Source: Quisquiliibacterium sp. (GTDB lineage Bacteria; Pseudomonadota; Gammaproteobacteria; Burkholderiales; Burkholderiaceae_E). From it: DNA of 12,160 nucleotides. This document shows, in pieces, positions 7,270 to 12,160 of this stretch (the first letter of the stretch is position 1; each line of letters starts with the position of its first letter). Below the pieces are notes generated by a model. It had not been told where the DNA came from and did no database searches. It saw only the letters and a list, made by a program, of their open reading frames with translations. The stretch lies in contig JAURMJ010000434.1 in assembly GCA_030830765.1 (NCBI GenBank), positions 1 to 12,160 of the forward strand. The letters are read 5' to 3'. The translations under genes and the position numbers were made by a program.

Positions 7270-7280
7270 ATCAGGAAGCC

Positions 7281-10200
7281 ATGAATGCTCCCCTGCCAGT
7301 GACTCTGTTGCAGCCCGATGCCGACGCACCGGTCCGCCTGCGCGAAATCCCCTACAACTACACCTCGTTCTCGGATCGAGAGATCGTCATCCGATTGCTG
7401 GGCGAAGAAGCCTGGCAGATTCTTGATGAATTGCGTGCCGAGCGCCGGACCGGTCGTTCCGCACGCATGCTCTTCGAGGTGCTCGGCGACATCTGGGTCG
7501 TGCGTCGTAATCCGTACCTGCAGGATGACCTGATTGACAACCCCCGGCGGCGTAAGGCTCTGGTTGATGCCTTGCACCATCGGCTGACTGAGATTGAGAA
7601 ACGCCGGACCCGCGATTTGGAACAGACAGCGCAGGCTGATGCTGATCCGCTGGCACAGTCGCGCAGCGACCGGGTTCGACGACTCGTAGAGGCTGCGCGG
7701 GCCGCTGTGGCCGAGTTTGCCGGCGAGTTTCCGAGCATCGACCGCTTGCGCAGGCGCGCCTCGCGCCTGCTGACGCGCCACACCGATCGCGACAACGTGA
7801 AATTCGATGCAATGTCGCGGGTCAGTCATGTCACTGACGCCACCGACTGGCGCGTTGAATACCCGTTTGTCGTGCTGACGCCCGACTCAGAGGATCAAAT
7901 TGCCGGCTTGGTGGCCAGTTGCATTGAACTGGGTCTGACCATCATCCCGCGTGGCGGTGGCACTGGCTACACCGGCGGCGCTGTGCCACTGACCATGCTG
8001 TCGGCGGTCATCAATACCGAGAAACTCGAAACCCTCGGCCCGGTCGAGCAGGTCACTCTGCCTGGACTGAATGCGCCGGTGGCCACGATCCTGTCTCAGG
8101 CAGGTGTCGTGACCAAGCGCGTGACCGAGGCTGCTGATCAGGCCGGGCTTGTGTTTGCGGTTGACCCGACCTCGCTGGAGGCCTCCTGCGTCGGTGGCAA
8201 TGTTGCAATGAATGCGGGGGGTAAAAAAGCGGTGCTCTGGGGGACTGCGCTTGACAACCTCGCCTGGTGGCGGATGGTCGACCCGCAGGGAAACTGGCTT
8301 GAGGTCACACGGATCGGGCATAACATGGGCAAGATCCATGATGTCGCCCTGGCCCGTTTTGAGCTGAACTGGTTCAAGCCGCAGCAACTGGCTGCGGATG
8401 GGCGCATGCGGGGGCAGCCGCTGCGCACTGAGACGCTCGAGATCGAAGGGCGCCGGTTTCGCAAGGCCGGTCTTGGCAAGGATGTAACCGACAAGTTTCT
8501 GGCCGGCTTGCCAGGGGTTCAGAAGGAAGGTTGCGATGGGCTGATTACTTCAGCGCGCTGGGTATTGCACCGGATGCCTGCGCATGTGCGCACGGTGTGT
8601 CTGGAATTTTTCGGGCAGCCCAAAGATGCTGTGCCCTCGATTGTCGAGATCAAGAATTATCTGGATGAAACCGGGCGGATCGCGCTGGCTGATCCTTCTC
8701 AGCCGCGGGTGCTTCTTGCAGGTCTGGAGCACCTCGACGAGCGCTACTTGCGTGCAGTCGGTTATGCAACCAAGTCACGTCGCGGCGGGCTGCCCAAGAT
8801 GGTACTGATCGGCGACATCGTCGGTGACGATGATGCCGCTGTTGCGCGGGCCGCCTCAGAAGTTGTGCGGATGGCCAATGGCCGATCCGGCGAAGGTTTT
8901 GTCGCGGTCTCTCCCGAGTCGCGCAAGGCCTTCTGGGCTGACCGTTCCCGGACGGCCGCGATCGCGCGCCATACCAATGCATTCAAAATCAACGAAGACG
9001 TCGTTATTCCTTTGGAGCGGATGGGCGAGTACACCGATGGCATTGAGCACATCAACATTGAATTATCGACCAGTAACAAGCTGGCCCTGCTCGATGAACT
9101 TGATGTGCTGCTTGCCCAGCAACGCGCACCCCTGACCGGCGACGATGAGCAGGACGCGCAGAGTGAGGCGATCTATGTCGAGCATCTGCGGCAGGCTCGT
9201 GAACTGATCGCACTGACTCGGCAGCGCTGGCAGTTTCTGCTCAGCAGCATTGATCGGCCACTGGCTTTGCTGCGGGATGATTTCGCGCGCGTCGGGCTGG
9301 CGCATCTGATCGGGCAGCTCGATTCCCGCGTCGCTGAAGATGAGCGCGCTCAGCTTGCGCCAGAGCGGGGGCAGCGACTCTTTCACATGCTCCAGGATCG
9401 CAGCATCCGGGTTTCCTGGAAGACCGAAGTGCGTGCACCGCTGGGTGAGATTTTGCAAGGTCTCATGTACGAGCCGCTGCTGCAACGCTGTGACGACACC
9501 CACAAGCGCGTGCTTCGCGGCCGTGTATTTGTCGCCTTGCACATGCACGCCGGCGACGGCAATGTGCACACTAATATTCCGGTCAATTCGGATGACTATC
9601 GGATGCTCAAGCAGGCCGAGGAGTCCGTTGCCCGCATCATGGCATTGGCCCGCTCTCTGGGTGGTGTGATCTCCGGCGAGCATGGTATCGGGATCACCAA
9701 ACTCGAATTTCTGACTGAAGAAGAAATTTCCGAATTTCGCAGCTACAAGCAGCGCATCGACCCTGAAGGCCGATTCAACAAGGGCAAGCTGCTGCCGGGC
9801 GCCGATTTGCGCAATGCCTACACGCCGAGCTTCGGTTTGCTTGGGGCCGAGTCGCTGATACTTCAGGCTTCCGATATTGGTGCGATCGCCGATTCGGTCA
9901 AGAACTGTCTGCGCTGCGGTAAATGCAAGCCGGTCTGCTCGACGCACGTCCCGCGTGCGAATCTGTTGTACTCACCGCGTAACAAGATTCTTGCCACGTC
10001 GCTGCTGGTTGAGGCCTTCCTCTACGAGGAGCAGACCCGACGGGGGATTTCGATCAGGCACTGGGACGAGTTCTCTGATGTGGCCGATCACTGCACCGTT
10101 TGCCACAAGTGCGAGGCGCCGTGTCCGGTCAAGATCGACTTTGGCGACGTGTCGATGAACATGCGCAATCTGCTGCGCAAGATGGGCAAGAAGAAGTTCA

Positions 10201-11348
10201 ATCCTGGCAACGCAGCCGCGATGTTCTTCCTGAATGCCACCGATCCGGACACCATCAAGGCCGCCCGGGCCGCGATGGTCGGCATCGGCTATCGCGCGCA
10301 GCGGGCCATGAACCAGCTGCTCAGCAAATTCGCCGGCGCGCAGACCCGCAAGCCGCCAGCCACGGTCGGTAAGCCGGATTTGAAGGCGCAGGTCATTCAC
10401 TTCGTGAACAAGAAGATGCCGGGCAAGCTGCCCAGCAAGACTGCGCGGGCGCTGCTCGATATCGAGGATCAGCGTTATGTGCCGATCATCCGGGACCCAT
10501 ACAAGACCACGGTCGACAGCGAGGCGGTGTTCTACTTCCCTGGCTGCGGCTCGGAGCGTCTTTTCTCACAGGTTGGCCTCGCAACCCAGGCAATGCTTTG
10601 GGAGGTGGGCGTGCAGACGGTGCTGCCGCCGGGCTATCTGTGCTGCGGGTATCCGCAGCGCGGTTCAGGGCAGTTCGACAAGGCCGATAAGATCATCACC
10701 GATAACCGCGTGCTGTTCCATCGGATGGCCAATACGCTGAACTATCTCGATATCCGAACGGTGGTCGTCAGTTGCGGGACCTGCTACGACCAGCTGCAGG
10801 GTTATGAGTTCGAGAAGATCTTTCCAGGCTGCAGGATTCTCGACATCCATGAGTTCCTGATGGAAAAGGGTGTGCGTCTCAACGAGGTGACCGGCACGCG
10901 CTACATGTATCACGACCCTTGCCATAGCCCGATGAAACAGCATGCACCGTTGAAGGTGGTCAACGCGCTGGTCAATGCGGATTTGAATGGCCGCGTCGAC
11001 AAGAATGACCGGTGCTGCGGTGAGTCCGGCACGCTGGCCGTCAGCCGACCCGATATTTCGACTCAGGTTCGCTTTCGCAAGGAAGAGGAGATGCGCCGCG
11101 GCGCTGAGCAGCTTCGCGCGTCTCCGGTCAAATCGGTGGGAGGTCCGCAGCGCGAATTCGACGGAGAGATCAAGGTGCTGACGGCCTGTCCGTCGTGTCT
11201 GCAAGGCCTCTCGCGCTACGAGGAAGACACCGGCGCGCAGGCCGACTACATCGTCGTTGAACTGGCGCGACATCTGCTAGGTCCGGAATGGATGAACCAG
11301 TATGTGGCACGGGCCAATGAAGGGGGCATCGAGCGCGTGCTGGTCTGA
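7281..11348 (+). CDS. Giant DUF3683 / FAD / 4Fe-4S / CCG fusion dehydrogenase, putative D-lactate or 2-hydroxy-acid dehydrogenase
   Basis: One intact 1355-residue frame. Residues 1 to about 190 match, from memory, the DUF3683 domain of unknown role. An FAD-binding type-4 domain follows: [11 protein letters not shown] at 223-233 and DPTS at 295-298 with [10 protein letters not shown] just after. The FAD-oxidase C-terminal half carries HAGDGNVH at 756-763 and SGEHGIG at 798-804. A ferredoxin-like unit has two CxxCxxCxxxC sets (C876-C886 and C938-C948) for two 4Fe-4S clusters. Two CCG cysteine-rich domains end it: C1089, CCG 1121-1123, C1165/C1168; and C1214, CCG 1245-1247, C1303/C1306. It corresponds to GlcD and GlcF fused, like the respiratory D-lactate dehydrogenase Dld-II of Shewanella but some 400 residues longer. 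I infer oxidation of a 2-hydroxy acid with electrons passed to quinone or cytochrome; the substrate is unproven. No membrane span or signal peptide is visible. AGGA precedes the ATG by four bases. Confidence 0.93.
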   Translation: MNAPLPVTLLQPDADAPVRLREIPYNYTSFSDREIVIRLLGEEAWQILDELRAERRTGRSARMLFEVLGDIWVVRRNPYLQDDLIDNPRRRKALVDALHHRLTEIEKRRTRDLEQTAQADADPLAQSRSDRVRRLVEAARAAVAEFAGEFPSIDRLRRRASRLLTRHTDRDNVKFDAMSRVSHVTDATDWRVEYPFVVLTPDSEDQIAGLVASCIELGLTIIPRGGGTGYTGGAVPLTMLSAVINTEKLETLGPVEQVTLPGLNAPVATILSQAGVVTKRVTEAADQAGLVFAVDPTSLEASCVGGNVAMNAGGKKAVLWGTALDNLAWWRMVDPQGNWLEVTRIGHNMGKIHDVALARFELNWFKPQQLAADGRMRGQPLRTETLEIEGRRFRKAGLGKDVTDKFLAGLPGVQKEGCDGLITSARWVLHRMPAHVRTVCLEFFGQPKDAVPSIVEIKNYLDETGRIALADPSQPRVLLAGLEHLDERYLRAVGYATKSRRGGLPKMVLIGDIVGDDDAAVARAASEVVRMANGRSGEGFVAVSPESRKAFWADRSRTAAIARHTNAFKINEDVVIPLERMGEYTDGIEHINIELSTSNKLALLDELDVLLAQQRAPLTGDDEQDAQSEAIYVEHLRQARELIALTRQRWQFLLSSIDRPLALLRDDFARVGLAHLIGQLDSRVAEDERAQLAPERGQRLFHMLQDRSIRVSWKTEVRAPLGEILQGLMYEPLLQRCDDTHKRVLRGRVFVALHMHAGDGNVHTNIPVNSDDYRMLKQAEESVARIMALARSLGGVISGEHGIGITKLEFLTEEEISEFRSYKQRIDPEGRFNKGKLLPGADLRNAYTPSFGLLGAESLILQASDIGAIADSVKNCLRCGKCKPVCSTHVPRANLLYSPRNKILATSLLVEAFLYEEQTRRGISIRHWDEFSDVADHCTVCHKCEAPCPVKIDFGDVSMNMRNLLRKMGKKKFNPGNAAAMFFLNATDPDTIKAARAAMVGIGYRAQRAMNQLLSKFAGAQTRKPPATVGKPDLKAQVIHFVNKKMPGKLPSKTARALLDIEDQRYVPIIRDPYKTTVDSEAVFYFPGCGSERLFSQVGLATQAMLWEVGVQTVLPPGYLCCGYPQRGSGQFDKADKIITDNRVLFHRMANTLNYLDIRTVVVSCGTCYDQLQGYEFEKIFPGCRILDIHEFLMEKGVRLNEVTGTRYMYHDPCHSPMKQHAPLKVVNALVNADLNGRVDKNDRCCGESGTLAVSRPDISTQVRFRKEEEMRRGAEQLRASPVKSVGGPQREFDGEIKVLTACPSCLQGLSRYEEDTGAQADYIVVELARHLLGPEWMNQYVARANEGGIERVLV

Positions 11349-11350
11349 TC

Positions 11351-11374
11351 TAGAATCGGGTTCCCCCACCCGAT
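11351..11374 (+). promoter_or_regulatory. TAGAAT box overlapping a hairpin before the SDR gene
   Basis: TAGAAT at 11351-11356 (5 of 6 matches to TATAAT) lies two bases after the dehydrogenase stop. Its last two bases enter a 6-bp inverted repeat, ATCGGG (11355-11360) and CCCGAT (11369-11374), with an 8-base loop. No good -35 is seen, since it would lie in the end of the previous gene. The hairpin has no T tract, so it is not a clear terminator. The site may give the SDR its own promoter within a 41-base gap, or be an mRNA processing or stability element. Confidence 0.3.
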
Positions 11375-11389
11375 CTGACGGAGACGACC

Positions 11390-12160
11390 ATGTACAAGCC
11401 CTTTGACCTCACCGGCCGGACTGCGGTCGTCACCGGCGGCAACGGCGGCATCGGCTATGGCATGGCGGCCGCGCTGCTTTCAGCCGGGGCCCGCGTTGCA
11501 ATCTGGGGCTCGAACGAGCAGAAGACCCGCGATGCTCAGCAGCGGCTTGCGCAGGAGACTGGGGGGCGGGTTGAGGCCTTCATCTGCGATGTCGGCGATG
11601 AGCAGCAGGTCGAGGACACCTTCGCTGCATCGGTTGCAGCGCTGGGCAACGTCGACGCCTGCTTTGCCAACGCTGGCGTCTCATCGCGTCCAACACCGCT
11701 GCTGCAGATGAGTTACGAGGAATTCCGTCGCGTCCAGCGCATCAACGTTGACGGCGTGTTCTTCACGTTCCGGGCCGCGGCGCGTCACATGGCTGATCGA
11801 GGTCAGGGCGGTGCACTGGTCGCCACGGCCAGTACGGCTGCCATCGAGGGCGCTGCGCGCAACAGTCATTACGGCGCCTCGAAGGGTGCCGTTACGTCCT
11901 ATGTGCGTGCACTGGCCGTCGAACTGGCCCGTTATCAGATCCGCGTCAATTCAATTCTGCCGGGCTGGATCGTCACTGACATGACTGCCCGCGCCACATC
12001 CGACGAAAAATTCTCAGGCGCCGTCTTGCCTCGTATCCCGGCCCGGCGCTGGGGCAGCATCGATGATTTCGGCGGCATTGCGGTCTACCTGATGAGCGAT
12101 GCGTCGGCGTATCACACCGGTGAGCAGTTCGTCATCGATGGCGGCTACACGAAGTTCTGA
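11390..12160 (+). CDS. Short-chain dehydrogenase/reductase (classical SDR)
   Basis: The 256-residue protein is a complete classical SDR whose TGA is the last codon of the window. The nucleotide-binding TGGNGGIG is at 15-22, NAG at 94-96, and the catalytic tetrad is N119, S148, Y161 and K165 (YGASK). LPGWIVTDM follows at 190-198, and the C-terminal VIDGGYTKF is typical of the glucose dehydrogenase / 3-oxoacyl-ACP reductase-like group. After the second strand (VAIWGSN, 36-42) there is no acidic residue of the NADH-preferring kind, which leans towards NADP(H). Substrate cannot be read from the sequence; a sugar, sugar acid or other secondary alcohol is plausible. GGAG at 11380-11383, six bases before the ATG, is a good Shine-Dalgarno. 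Only 41 bases separate it from the dehydrogenase, so the two may be cotranscribed, perhaps linking oxidation of related hydroxy acids or alcohols. Confidence 0.93.
   Translation: MYKPFDLTGRTAVVTGGNGGIGYGMAAALLSAGARVAIWGSNEQKTRDAQQRLAQETGGRVEAFICDVGDEQQVEDTFAASVAALGNVDACFANAGVSSRPTPLLQMSYEEFRRVQRINVDGVFFTFRAAARHMADRGQGGALVATASTAAIEGAARNSHYGASKGAVTSYVRALAVELARYQIRVNSILPGWIVTDMTARATSDEKFSGAVLPRIPARRWGSIDDFGGIAVYLMSDASAYHTGEQFVIDGGYTKF

Noticed and set aside
9063..9947. A 294-codon open frame on the minus strand opposite the large dehydrogenase
   Set aside because: It lies wholly antisense to well-supported FAD-oxidase motifs, has no recognisable domain, and long antisense frames are expected in GC-rich coding DNA.
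1..12160. A mobile element, CRISPR array, tRNA or novel defence locus
   Set aside because: No transposase, integrase, repeat-spacer pattern, cloverleaf sequence or defence-type domain was seen; all substantial frames belong to known chromosomal families.

Overview
This 12.2 kb window looks like ordinary chromosome of a Gram-negative bacterium, most likely a betaproteobacterium of the order Burkholderiales. The evidence is the GC-rich codon use, the gene order hemA-prfA-prmC-grxD, the long two-regulatory-domain form of IlvA, and a very large FAD/iron-sulfur dehydrogenase with the DUF3683-type N-terminus that I associate with that order. The assignment is from memory of families and gene order, not from a search. 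I see no insertion sequence, phage gene, CRISPR array, tRNA or rRNA, and no stretch over 300 bases without a gene.

Layout. (1) Bases 2-1045, plus strand: the C-terminal part of a gamma-glutamyltransferase-like Ntn hydrolase, cut by the window edge. A perfect 10-bp hairpin (1081-1105) separates it from the convergent grxD. (2) Bases 1199-4931, minus strand: hemA, prfA, prmC and grxD, in transcription order. They encode glutamyl-tRNA reductase, release factor 1, the methyltransferase that modifies release factors, and a monothiol CGFS glutaredoxin. A consensus -10 box lies just upstream of hemA. The hemA stop codon TAG touches the prfA start ATG, in the same frame. (3) Bases 5013-6539, minus strand: ilvA, biosynthetic threonine deaminase. 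(4) Bases 6688-12160, plus strand, divergent from ilvA: a YqaA-type small membrane protein, a 1355-residue DUF3683/FAD/4Fe-4S/CCG fusion dehydrogenase (probably an alpha-hydroxy-acid dehydrogenase, possibly for D-lactate), and a short-chain dehydrogenase/reductase that ends exactly at the last base.

How the genes relate. HemA uses glutamyl-tRNA to start tetrapyrrole synthesis. RF1 and PrmC are a substrate-enzyme pair in translation termination. GrxD acts in iron-sulfur trafficking. The large dehydrogenase needs FAD and several iron-sulfur centres and probably feeds electrons to the respiratory chain. I do not see an obviously new defence, mobile or secretion system. The two points most worth a second look are the in-frame TAG-ATG junction between hemA and prfA, where the stop codon is one only RF1 reads, and the domain architecture of the giant dehydrogenase, whose N-terminal domain has no known function.
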